From contig WFTK01000004.1 of NCBI GenBank assembly GCA_015485505.1, forward strand, positions 1-33,317: a DNA stretch of 33,317 nucleotides, read 5' to 3'. Origin of the DNA: Patescibacteria group bacterium. GTDB taxonomy: Bacteria; Patescibacteriota; Minisyncoccia; Phycocordibacterales; UBA2100. The first letter of the stretch is position 1, and each line of letters starts with the position of its first letter. Of this stretch, positions 21,097-28,330 are shown piece after piece. The notes beneath the pieces were generated by a model. That model was not told the origin of the DNA and did not search any database. It worked only from the letters and a program-made list of their open reading frames with translations. The position numbers were made by a program, and so were the translations under genes.

Positions 21097-22578
21097 ATGT
21101 TTAAGTGGCTGAGTGTTATTGTACTGGCTGTAGCTATCTCACCAGTAGTCGCTCTTGCTAATATACAGATTGTATATGTAGAGTGTAACCCTGTCGGCAG
21201 TGATGCCGATGGTGAGTATATTAAGATTAAAAATATTGGCAGCGAGAGTGTAGACCTAACAGGGTGGAAGCTTAATGATGGTTCAAATCACATTATCAAT
21301 GCACCACCTAAGAACGGTGGCAAGGGCAGTCTCATATTACCGTCTGGAGTTACGGCAGTGTTGGCCAATAAGGCCGATAAGATCTCTATAGATAATCCAA
21401 TAATATTAGATACTACAATGTCATTATCTAATAAGGGTGACACGATTAAACTGCTAGATCAAGATAAGAACGAGGTAGCATCAGTCACATATACAGAAGG
21501 TCAGGTAGTAGAGGGAGGCTCGTGTATAAATAGTGCCCCATCGTCAAGCTCTACAGGTGAATCCTCAAGCTCTAGCAATAACACCACAACAGTACGTGAG
21601 ATTACCAAATATCGCACAGTAGAGATACAGCCACCCCAAGCAATACATATACGCCCTATGCCAGAGATAACCTCGCTATTAGGAGGTACAATCAGCATTA
21701 ACCCAGAGGTATACGACGCCACAGGCAAGATAGTACCAGATGTCTCTTGTGAGGTAACTTTTGGTGATGGTTCACTTAGCAAGTCCTGTAAGGCTAAGCA
21801 TATATATGAGTATATAGGAGAGTACATAGTCAATGTTGAGGCCTCCAAAGGAGTATTAAATGATAAAACCCAGTTTAAAGTTAAGGTGGTAGAGCCACAG
21901 CTCTCAGCTACAGTGAGTGAGGGCAGAGATTATGTGGAGTTGCATAACTATGCTCAGAAGGATGTAGAGTTAAATGGCTGGAGTCTGCAGGTAGGTTATA
22001 GGCGTTTTAACATCCCTAGTGGGACGTTAATATTAGCCAATTCATCTATTAAGATTCCAGAGAGCGTGACGAAGATTAATCTCAAGAGAGTAGGGGGTAA
22101 TGCAGAGTTGCGTAATGTGTTTAACAAGACGGTTAATTATACTCAGCCAATTAATGAACCCGTATCCTCACTAAGACAGGATAGTAATTCTAAACCTGAG
22201 GAGATAGTAGCACCATCAATTACAGACCCTATTGAAGATATTATAAACATGCAAGATGATACTAAGTCACTTACAAGAAGTATTATTGGGGCAGTCATTG
22301 AGTCTAACGAGGCGGTAGAGCAACGGGAGAGCAATGTTGCGCCGGTTCCAATAGAAGCTCAAGCTATGGTAGCGAGCGCCAATACAGTATCAGAGAGTAT
22401 AGTTAATATTGAGGGAGGAGATAGAGGTATGACTAAATGGCTGTTGGCGGTCGGAGCGCTGATACTATTAGGTTTGGTGCCACTATTTGTAGGTAAGGAG
22501 CATAGAGCTGACACTACAATGAGTGAGGTAAAAGATGACGATGAAAGTGCCAACTTTACAATTACGCAAGTCACTTAA
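21097..22578 (+). CDS. Secreted lamin-tail-domain protein with C-terminal membrane anchor
   Basis: A signal peptide (about 1-21, WLSVIVLAVAISPVVALA) leads into a lamin-tail domain (IVYVECNPVGSDADGEYIKIKNIGSESVDLTGWKL, about 24-140). A Ser/Thr linker and a PKD-like Ig domain (EVTFGDGS...KAKHIYEYIGEYIVNVEAS, about 195-265) follow, then a second, shorter lamin-tail domain (DYVELHNYAQKDVELNGWSLQV, about 280-350). A long linker ends in a membrane helix (WLLAVGALILLGLVPLFVG) and an acidic cytoplasmic tail. It is a cell-surface protein, probably for adhesion or wall binding. Coupled to the TraG-like ATPase, which may assemble or use it. Confidence 0.85.
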   Translation: MFKWLSVIVLAVAISPVVALANIQIVYVECNPVGSDADGEYIKIKNIGSESVDLTGWKLNDGSNHIINAPPKNGGKGSLILPSGVTAVLANKADKISIDNPIILDTTMSLSNKGDTIKLLDQDKNEVASVTYTEGQVVEGGSCINSAPSSSSTGESSSSSNNTTTVREITKYRTVEIQPPQAIHIRPMPEITSLLGGTISINPEVYDATGKIVPDVSCEVTFGDGSLSKSCKAKHIYEYIGEYIVNVEASKGVLNDKTQFKVKVVEPQLSATVSEGRDYVELHNYAQKDVELNGWSLQVGYRRFNIPSGTLILANSSIKIPESVTKINLKRVGGNAELRNVFNKTVNYTQPINEPVSSLRQDSNSKPEEIVAPSITDPIEDIINMQDDTKSLTRSIIGAVIESNEAVEQRESNVAPVPIEAQAMVASANTVSESIVNIEGGDRGMTKWLLAVGALILLGLVPLFVGKEHRADTTMSEVKDDDESANFTITQVT

Positions 22579-22594
22579 CAGTAATTAGATAACA

Positions 22595-22625
22595 TACAAA
22601 AAGCCCGCCATAAGGCGGTCTATTT
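22595..22625. terminator. Hairpin terminator after the lamin-tail gene
   Basis: CCGCC-ataa-GGCGG core stem in AAAAAGCCCGCCATAAGGCGGTCTATTT. The T-run is better on the minus strand, but its position fits the end of the plus-strand operon. Confidence 0.6.
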
Positions 22626-22686
22626 GCATTTTCGTTAAGCTATCACCTTAGTGACACTCACAAACATTATGCCACGCAGTACAGTT

Positions 22687-22714
22687 TTGTGCAAGTAGAG
22701 ATTACTGCTATACT
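22687..22714 (+). promoter_or_regulatory. Promoter of secA
   Basis: TTGTGC (22687-22692), a 16-bp spacer and TATACT (22709-22714) predict a start near 22721 and an untypically long leader of ~90 nt. Confidence 0.55.
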
Positions 22715-22728
22715 ACAGCTGTCGTTAT

Positions 22729-22791
22729 CAGAGCGGATGGCGGCGGCACTCACTATTTTCGTTTTGGAGCTAGCACCCGTCATCCGCTCTG
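22729..22791 (+). promoter_or_regulatory. Structured RNA leader of secA
   Basis: CAGAGCGGATGGCGG (22729-22743) pairs with CCGTCATCCGCTCTG (22777-22791) over 15 bp with one G-U. The enclosed 33-nt loop is U-rich. No T-run follows, so it is not a simple terminator. It lies 20 nt before the secA ATG and may be a control element or a palindrome remnant. Confidence 0.6.
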
Positions 22792-22810
22792 GTTGTGACC
22801 AATACATAAT

Positions 22811-25372
22811 ATGGCAATTTTAAAAAAGATTTTTGGAGATGAGAACACCAAAGCCTTTAAGAAGGCGTCTTCAGTGTTACCTGCAGTAAATGCTCTTGAG
22901 CCTAAGGTACAGGAGTTGAGTAATGAGGCTCTCAAGGCTAAGACGCAAGAGTTTAAAGAGGCATTAAAGTCGGGCAAGAGCTTAGATGATTTACTGCCTG
23001 AGGCATTTGCTGTAGTGCGAGAGGCAGGCAAGCGTACTCTTGGTATGAGGGCATTTGACGTACAGATTATAGGAGGAGCTGTTATACACAATGGAGACAT
23101 TGCCGAGATGCGCACAGGAGAGGGTAAGACCCTGGTGGCAACACTCCCGGTGTATCTCAATGCCTTAGAGGGTAAGGGTGTACACCTGGTTACAGTTAAT
23201 GATTATCTGGCTAAATTGCACGCTGCCTTAATGGGGCAGGTTTATGCCTCGCTAGGGCTCTCTTTAGGGGTTATAGCAAGTGATGGTTCTTATTTATATA
23301 CTTCAGTAGAGCAAGGAGGTGAGATAGATAAAGATAGAGACACTAAAGGCACATATAAGATTGAAGACGAGCTCTTGGCGCCATGTTCACGTAGAGAGGC
23401 ATATGAAGCCGACATTACATATGGTACTAATAGTGAGTTTGGCTTTGACTACTTGCGCGACAACATAGCACATAGTAAGGATGATTTGCGCCAGCGAGAC
23501 TTCAACTTTGCGATAATAGACGAGATAGACTCTGTACTTATAGATGAGGCACGCACGCCACTTATTATATCAGCTCCGGCAGCAGAGTCCGGGGAGTTTT
23601 ATGCTACATTTGCTAGTATAGCCAAGACGTTAAAGAGAGATGAGGACTACACAGTAGATGAGAAGCTTAAGGCCGTACAGATTAAAGACAGCGGTATAGA
23701 GAAGGCTGAGAAGGCTCTAGGGGTTAATAATATCTATACAGATAAAGGTATTAAATATGTGCACCACCTAGAGACGGCAGTACGCGCTCAAGCCATATTT
23801 ACCAAAGATAAGGACTATGTAGTTAAAGACGGTGAGGTGGTTATAGTCGACGAGTTTACAGGCCGTATGCAGCCAGGCAGGCGCTGGAGCGAGGGTCTGC
23901 ATCAAGCCATAGAGGCCAAAGAGGGGGTAGAGGTACAGAAGGAGTCTCGTACATATGCCTCCGTGACATATCAAAATTACTTTAGGATGTATAAAAAGCT
24001 CGCAGGTATGACAGGTACTGCCACTACAAGCTCAGAGGAGTTTTATAAGGTATATGGACTTAATACTGTTGAGGTGCCTACCAATGTACCGCCTAAGCGT
24101 ATAGATGAGTATGACCTTATATATCAGACCCAGCAAGGCAAGTTTAAGGCTATAGCACGCAAGGTTAAAGAGGTGCATGCCACAGGACAACCAATACTTA
24201 TAGGTACTGCATCTGTAGAGAGTAATGAACTACTTAGTGCATATTTAGATAAGGAGGGAGTAAAGCACGAGGTCTTAAATGCCAAGAACCATGAGAGAGA
24301 AGGTGAGATAATAGCTAAAGCAGGTCGTAAGGGCGCAGTGACGATAGCAACTAATATGGCAGGTAGAGGGGTAGATATTAAACTTGGGGGTCCAGAGGCC
24401 ACAGAGGCCGAAGTAGAGGAGGTTAAGAGGCTTGGAGGTCTCTTTGTGCTCGGTACAGAGCGCCACGAGGCTCGTAGGATAGATAATCAGCTCAGAGGGC
24501 GCTCTGGTAGACAAGGAGACCCTGGTAAGACGCAGTTCTTCGTATCGTTAGAAGATACTCTTATGCGAGTATTTGCCAGTGATCTAATAAAGAATATGAT
24601 GGGTAAGTTTGGCATACCAGAGGATGAGCCAATACAACAAAAGATGATAAGTAGGGCATTAGAGAGTGCCCAGACCAAGATAGAGGGCTTCAACTTTGAT
24701 AGTCGTAAGCAAGTATTAGCTTACGATGATGTGCTCAACAGACAAAGGCAAGCCATATATAAGACCCGTAAGACAATCCTATTAGGAGACAATGAACTGC
24801 TAGACAATGAGATAGATAGACTGTCTCGTCTATCCGAGAGCCCGGAGAATCTACTCAGATTAGCCGAGATGAAGAAGGGCGAGTTAGGAGAGGATGCCTA
24901 CTACAATATGCTCAGAGCTGTATTATTACAAACAATAGATATGCTGTGGGTAGACCACTTAGAGCTTATGGACTATACGCGCCAAAGTGTAAATCTTAGA
25001 GCTTACGGGCAGAGAGACCCATTGATTGAGTATAAGAAGGAAGGTTTAAGATTATTTAATGAGATGGAGTATGCATATGCTACACAAGTTGCTACTCTTG
25101 TAGAGAGGGCACAAGTTGCACCAGTCACAGCTAATCAAAGTAATATAGAATTGTCAGTAGACTCATCTGATGCTGTTAAAGATATTAACAATATACATAA
25201 AAAAGCTCAAGAGATATCCAATACCAATATAGGTACTGATAACTTAAATCTTGATAGTAAAAAGTATGGTCGCAATGATAAGGTTAAGATTACAAATGGT
25301 ACAGAGATTAAAGAGCTTAAGTTTAAAAAGGCTGAACCTCTTTTGGCTACTAATGAGTGGCGATTAGTTTAG
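22811..25372 (+). CDS. secA: Preprotein translocase ATPase SecA
   Basis: Motor that pushes preproteins through SecYEG. Walker A MRTGEGKTLVATLPVYLNAL (near residue 100), VTVNDYLAKLHAALMG (family VTVNDYLAxRDAEWM, with WM drifted), DE-box IIDEIDSVLIDEARTPLIIS, YASVTYQNYFRMYKKLAGMTGTA, the helicase motif NMAGRGVDIKLGG, and RQGDPGKTQFFVSLED. A short insert with acidic residues lies between the first ATPase motifs (about 160-190). The C-terminal wing ends in a Lys-rich tail without the SEC-C zinc motif. 853 aa. No SD. Confidence 0.97.
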   Translation: MAILKKIFGDENTKAFKKASSVLPAVNALEPKVQELSNEALKAKTQEFKEALKSGKSLDDLLPEAFAVVREAGKRTLGMRAFDVQIIGGAVIHNGDIAEMRTGEGKTLVATLPVYLNALEGKGVHLVTVNDYLAKLHAALMGQVYASLGLSLGVIASDGSYLYTSVEQGGEIDKDRDTKGTYKIEDELLAPCSRREAYEADITYGTNSEFGFDYLRDNIAHSKDDLRQRDFNFAIIDEIDSVLIDEARTPLIISAPAAESGEFYATFASIAKTLKRDEDYTVDEKLKAVQIKDSGIEKAEKALGVNNIYTDKGIKYVHHLETAVRAQAIFTKDKDYVVKDGEVVIVDEFTGRMQPGRRWSEGLHQAIEAKEGVEVQKESRTYASVTYQNYFRMYKKLAGMTGTATTSSEEFYKVYGLNTVEVPTNVPPKRIDEYDLIYQTQQGKFKAIARKVKEVHATGQPILIGTASVESNELLSAYLDKEGVKHEVLNAKNHEREGEIIAKAGRKGAVTIATNMAGRGVDIKLGGPEATEAEVEEVKRLGGLFVLGTERHEARRIDNQLRGRSGRQGDPGKTQFFVSLEDTLMRVFASDLIKNMMGKFGIPEDEPIQQKMISRALESAQTKIEGFNFDSRKQVLAYDDVLNRQRQAIYKTRKTILLGDNELLDNEIDRLSRLSESPENLLRLAEMKKGELGEDAYYNMLRAVLLQTIDMLWVDHLELMDYTRQSVNLRAYGQRDPLIEYKKEGLRLFNEMEYAYATQVATLVERAQVAPVTANQSNIELSVDSSDAVKDINNIHKKAQEISNTNIGTDNLNLDSKKYGRNDKVKITNGTEIKELKFKKAEPLLATNEWRLV

Positions 25373-25660
25373 ATCAAACACTATTTTAGTTAATTCAGTA
25401 ACTCTATGCTTTTAAGCTTGTCTTTTTTAGGTGCGTTTTGCATAGTAGAGTATCAGATTTATAAAAGTTTTGATACGTTATAGTCTTCATAAGAGTATTT
25501 TAGAGATATCCGAATCTCATAGATTCTCAATTTGACATGTTCATACATTTGCTAGGGGTGGGTATTTGTATAAAAACTGTTCATATTATTTTTGCATCAT
25601 CAGATTTAATATGGTACTTTTATTAAGTAAAGTATTTATGAGTACTTTGGTATAAAAAGT
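25373..25660. other. AT-rich gap between secA and the YerC-like gene
   Basis: 288 bp with no convincing gene. It holds a weak hairpin plus T-run at about 25407-25430 (GCTTTTAAGC...TTTTTT), which may end secA, and a TATAAA (25651-25656) that could be the -10 of the next gene. An isolated TTGACA near 25532 has no matching -10. Confidence 0.5.
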
Positions 25661-25954
25661 ATGAGTAATTTATATAAAACAAAATTAAATGAAGATATAG
25701 ATGAGTTATTAATGGCTCTAGTGTATTTAGATAATTTAAAAGATATGGATATGTTTGTTACAGATTTACTTACTGAGGGTGAATTAGAGCTTTTAGCTAC
25801 GCGTTGGAAGGCTGTTAGGATGTTATATGCGAGCATACCGTATTCTAAGATAGAGCGGGCAACTAAGATGAGCTCTGCCACAATATCTCGTTTGTCTAAG
25901 TTATTAAAAAAGCGTAATAGTGGGCTAAAAGCCCTACTGTATAATATGTCTTAA
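25661..25954 (+). CDS. TrpR/YerC-YecD-like DNA-binding protein
   Basis: 97 aa. Pattern of the YerC/YecD TrpR-like family: VTDLLTEGELELLATRWKAVRMLYASIPYSKIERATKMSSATISRLSKLL, with the HTH in the second half (IERATKMSSATISRLSK). In Firmicutes, YerC-type proteins are small putative transcriptional regulators of unknown ligand; the trp repressor fold does not prove tryptophan binding. ATG lies only 4 nt after TATAAA, so the transcript may begin at or just after it and the start could be slightly further in. It stands alone between secA and obg. A partial hairpin (GGGCT-aaa-AGCCC) lies in the last codons. Confidence 0.85.
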   Translation: MSNLYKTKLNEDIDELLMALVYLDNLKDMDMFVTDLLTEGELELLATRWKAVRMLYASIPYSKIERATKMSSATISRLSKLLKKRNSGLKALLYNMS

Positions 25955-26045
25955 ATGGAGCTAAAATCGCTGTAGTTTATTAAAGCGATGTGTCTGATTA
26001 TGTAGTATCCATTGCTAATATAATTCTACCTGTATAAAAATTTAC

Positions 26046-26074
26046 TTGCGTTACGTAAGTGATGAGTGTAGAGT
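26046..26074 (+). promoter_or_regulatory. Promoter of obg
   Basis: TTGCGT (26046-26051), 17 bp, TAGAGT (26069-26074), 9 nt before ATG 26084. Confidence 0.5.
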
Positions 26075-26083
26075 TAGATTAAT

Positions 26084-27058
26084 ATGGCATTTACAGATGA
26101 AATAATTTTAAAACTAAAGGCTGGCGATGGAGGCGATGGCGTTGTTAAGTGGCACAGGAATCGTCGCGAGCAAAAGGGTGGGCCTGCTGGAGGTAATGGT
26201 GGCAGAGGGGGAGATGTCTACCTAAGAGGAGTGAGGGATTTAGAGTACCTTGCTAGGTATACAAGTAACCCAAAGTTTGTTGCGGAGGATGGTGCTCCTG
26301 GAGGAGGCAAATCTCTTGAGGGTAAAGATGGTGACCCATTAATTGTAAATGTCCCAATTGGGTCTTTAGTAACTAATCTATCTACTGGTAAGCAGTATGA
26401 CATTGTGGAGGAGGGAGTCTTGGTTAAGGTACTAACCGGAGGCAAGGGCGGTTATGGCAATGAGCATTTTAAGAGTTCTAAGAATGTCACACCTATGGAG
26501 TCTACCAACGGCAAGCCTGGAGAAGTTGCAAGTTTTAAGGTGGAGTTACGATTGATCGCAGATGCGGGTCTTATTGGTTACCCAAATGCAGGTAAGTCTA
26601 CCTTATTAAACACCATTACTAATAGTAAGGCCAAAGTGGGTAATTATGCGTTTACTACTCTTAACCCTAATCTTGGCGTATTAGATAAGTATGTAATAGC
26701 TGATATACCTGGACTAATTGAGGGTGCGCACACTGGTAAGGGCCTAGGAGACAAGTTCCTTAAGCATATTATGCGTACAAAGACACTAATACACTGTATC
26801 TCGGTAGAGCGAGATGATATTATACAAGCATATAACAGTATACGCACGGAGCTTGTCTCATATAATGCAGAGCTAGCAAATAAAGATGAGATAGTAGTAA
26901 TAACTAAAACAGACGTACTCTCTACTGAGGAGGTTGCTAAACGTATCAGAGACTTTAGGGATCATGTAGATACTGATATGCAGATATACTCAGTCTCAGT
27001 ATTAGATGATGCTTCTGTTAAAGATCTTACTAAGATCTTGCTTGATAAATTGGCCTAG
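26084..27058 (+). CDS. obg: Obg/CgtA family ribosome-assembly GTPase
   Basis: Large-subunit assembly and stress GTPase. The N-terminal glycine-rich Obg fold is clear (GDGGDGVVKWHRNRREQKGGPAGGNGGRGGDVYL, AEDGAPGGGKSLEGKDGDPL, GGKGGYGNEHFKSSKN). The G domain has G1 GYPNAGKST (near 163), switch I FTTLNPNLG, G3 DIPGLIEGAHTGKGLG, and TKTD for G4 (family NKxD, drifted to TKTD). 324 aa: the optional C-terminal OCT domain is missing, as in the shorter members. No SD. A terminator follows. Confidence 0.96.
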   Translation: MAFTDEIILKLKAGDGGDGVVKWHRNRREQKGGPAGGNGGRGGDVYLRGVRDLEYLARYTSNPKFVAEDGAPGGGKSLEGKDGDPLIVNVPIGSLVTNLSTGKQYDIVEEGVLVKVLTGGKGGYGNEHFKSSKNVTPMESTNGKPGEVASFKVELRLIADAGLIGYPNAGKSTLLNTITNSKAKVGNYAFTTLNPNLGVLDKYVIADIPGLIEGAHTGKGLGDKFLKHIMRTKTLIHCISVERDDIIQAYNSIRTELVSYNAELANKDEIVVITKTDVLSTEEVAKRIRDFRDHVDTDMQIYSVSVLDDASVKDLTKILLDKLA

Positions 27059-27097
27059 TATCTAATATATACTGTTACTTAGTTATCTCGGCAAGGC

Positions 27098-27140
27098 GCA
27101 CTTATCCACAATAGTAACTAATTTATAAGTGCTTTTTGTT
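27098..27140 (+). terminator. Terminator of obg (contains a DnaA box)
   Basis: GCACTTAT (27098-27105) pairs with ATAAGTGC (27125-27132), then TTTTTGTTTTCTTT. A perfect DnaA 9-mer TTATCCACA lies at 27102-27110. The track's GTG start at 27129 falls inside this hairpin. Confidence 0.7.
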
Positions 27141-27164
27141 TTCTTTAGTGTACGATTAAAATTA

Positions 27165-28214
27165 ATGGTAGAGGTAAAGATAAAGCAAGAAGGAATAAAT
27201 TTAATCTCGAGTACCCGAGCTGCTCAATTAAGTGGCTATTCTCAAGATTATGTTGGACAGCTGTGTCGTAATGGCTCTATAGATTGCCGTAGAGTATTGG
27301 GAGAGTGGCGCGTTAACTTAGAGAGTTTATTGGCATACAAAAAGAGATTCAATCCAGACTTTAAACCAGCTAAATCTATTGAAGAGGTATCCAATACTGA
27401 TGCAGGTGCAATAACTGCTGTTAAAGATGGTCATACAGAGATATTCACTAAAAAGGGTGTAGAGTACGTCTCCTCTGCTAAAGCATCGCAACTAACGGGA
27501 TACACCCAAGATTATGTGGGTCAATTAGCACGTAGTGATGTCTTACAAGCACAAAAAGTTGGGCGTAAATGGTTTGTGAACAAAGAGGAGCTATTAGCCC
27601 ATAAAAAGCATAACGATGAGCTATTAGCATCCCTACAGAAGGAATCATTAGGTATAAGCAATTCGTCTACTGCTAAAGTTAACTCTATTAATATTAAAAA
27701 GGTGGATTCTACTACTAATTCAACAAAAGTGGGGAGTATTATACCTCCAATTACATACAAAAGAGATGATGGCTCCACTATAGAGAGCTTAAGACCTGAT
27801 ACTAGCTTAATAGATAATACTCTTAATAAGGGTGACACTAAAGGAGTTTCACAAATCAAAGTACATGATTTAAGGCAACTTAAAAATACACGACCAAGCC
27901 ATAGTTTTAGGGCTATTTCGCCTAATATTAATACTTCTGGATCGCCTAATATTGTATTAAATGATTCTTCAAAATCTAACTTAACTGATATTAAGTACAA
28001 TAGATCAAAATCACTTCAATTTATACCTAAGTTAATTGTAACTCTAGAGTTATTATGCATACTTTTGTTGTTTTTACAATTTAATGTTTTAGATATTACG
28101 TTTATTGATTACCTCAGGTCTCGTATAGGTGGCTCAAGTACGTTTAATACTCTTATAAGTAATTCTTTTGTAACTCTTATCTTAAATATATTTAGTATTA
28201 AATATTTATACTAA
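27165..28214 (+). CDS. Protein with two MerR/excisionase-like HTH domains and C-terminal membrane helices
   Basis: 349 aa from ATG 27165; I reject the track GTG at 27129 because it is inside the terminator. Two related winged-HTH-like units occur: STRAAQLSGYSQDYVGQLCR (about 12-55) and SAKASQLTGYTQDYVGQLAR (about 100-145). Each is followed by a basic wing (VLGEWRVN..LLAYKK; KVGRKWFVN..LLAHKK). A Ser/Thr/Asn-rich linker (about 160-280) leads to a hydrophobic helix (KLIVTLELLCILLLFLQF) and a second hydrophobic C-terminus. So DNA-binding units appear tied to the inner membrane. The next gene has the same domain. ATG lies 8 nt after TACGAT; no SD. Confidence 0.75.
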   Translation: MVEVKIKQEGINLISSTRAAQLSGYSQDYVGQLCRNGSIDCRRVLGEWRVNLESLLAYKKRFNPDFKPAKSIEEVSNTDAGAITAVKDGHTEIFTKKGVEYVSSAKASQLTGYTQDYVGQLARSDVLQAQKVGRKWFVNKEELLAHKKHNDELLASLQKESLGISNSSTAKVNSINIKKVDSTTNSTKVGSIIPPITYKRDDGSTIESLRPDTSLIDNTLNKGDTKGVSQIKVHDLRQLKNTRPSHSFRAISPNINTSGSPNIVLNDSSKSNLTDIKYNRSKSLQFIPKLIVTLELLCILLLFLQFNVLDITFIDYLRSRIGGSSTFNTLISNSFVTLILNIFSIKYLY

Positions 28215-28252
28215 AATACTTATATAATAAGCCCCTTAATCAGTTTCTTTAT

Positions 28253-28261
28253 TTATCCACA
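28253..28261 (+). promoter_or_regulatory. DnaA box
   Basis: Perfect TTATCCACA in the gap between the two HTH genes. Confidence 0.4.
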
Positions 28262-28292
28262 ACACGAGTTAACAAATACCCGATTTGTCACG

Positions 28293-28328
28293 TATAATAT
28301 AGTTATATCGCATAAGCGATATAACTAT
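28293..28328 (+). promoter_or_regulatory. -10 box and 13-bp perfect palindrome upstream of the giant surface gene
   Basis: TATAAT (28293-28298) is followed directly by ATAGTTATATCGC-ataa-GCGATATAACTAT (28299-28328), ending 2 nt before ATG 28331. The palindrome covers the predicted transcription start. It is a candidate operator for an HTH protein, or a leader hairpin that hides the start codon. Confidence 0.65.
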
Positions 28329-28330
28329 AT

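Noticed and set aside
25409-25486. 25-codon ORF in the secA-yerC gap
   Set aside because: Too short, AT-driven, overlaps the likely secA terminator, no promoter or SD.
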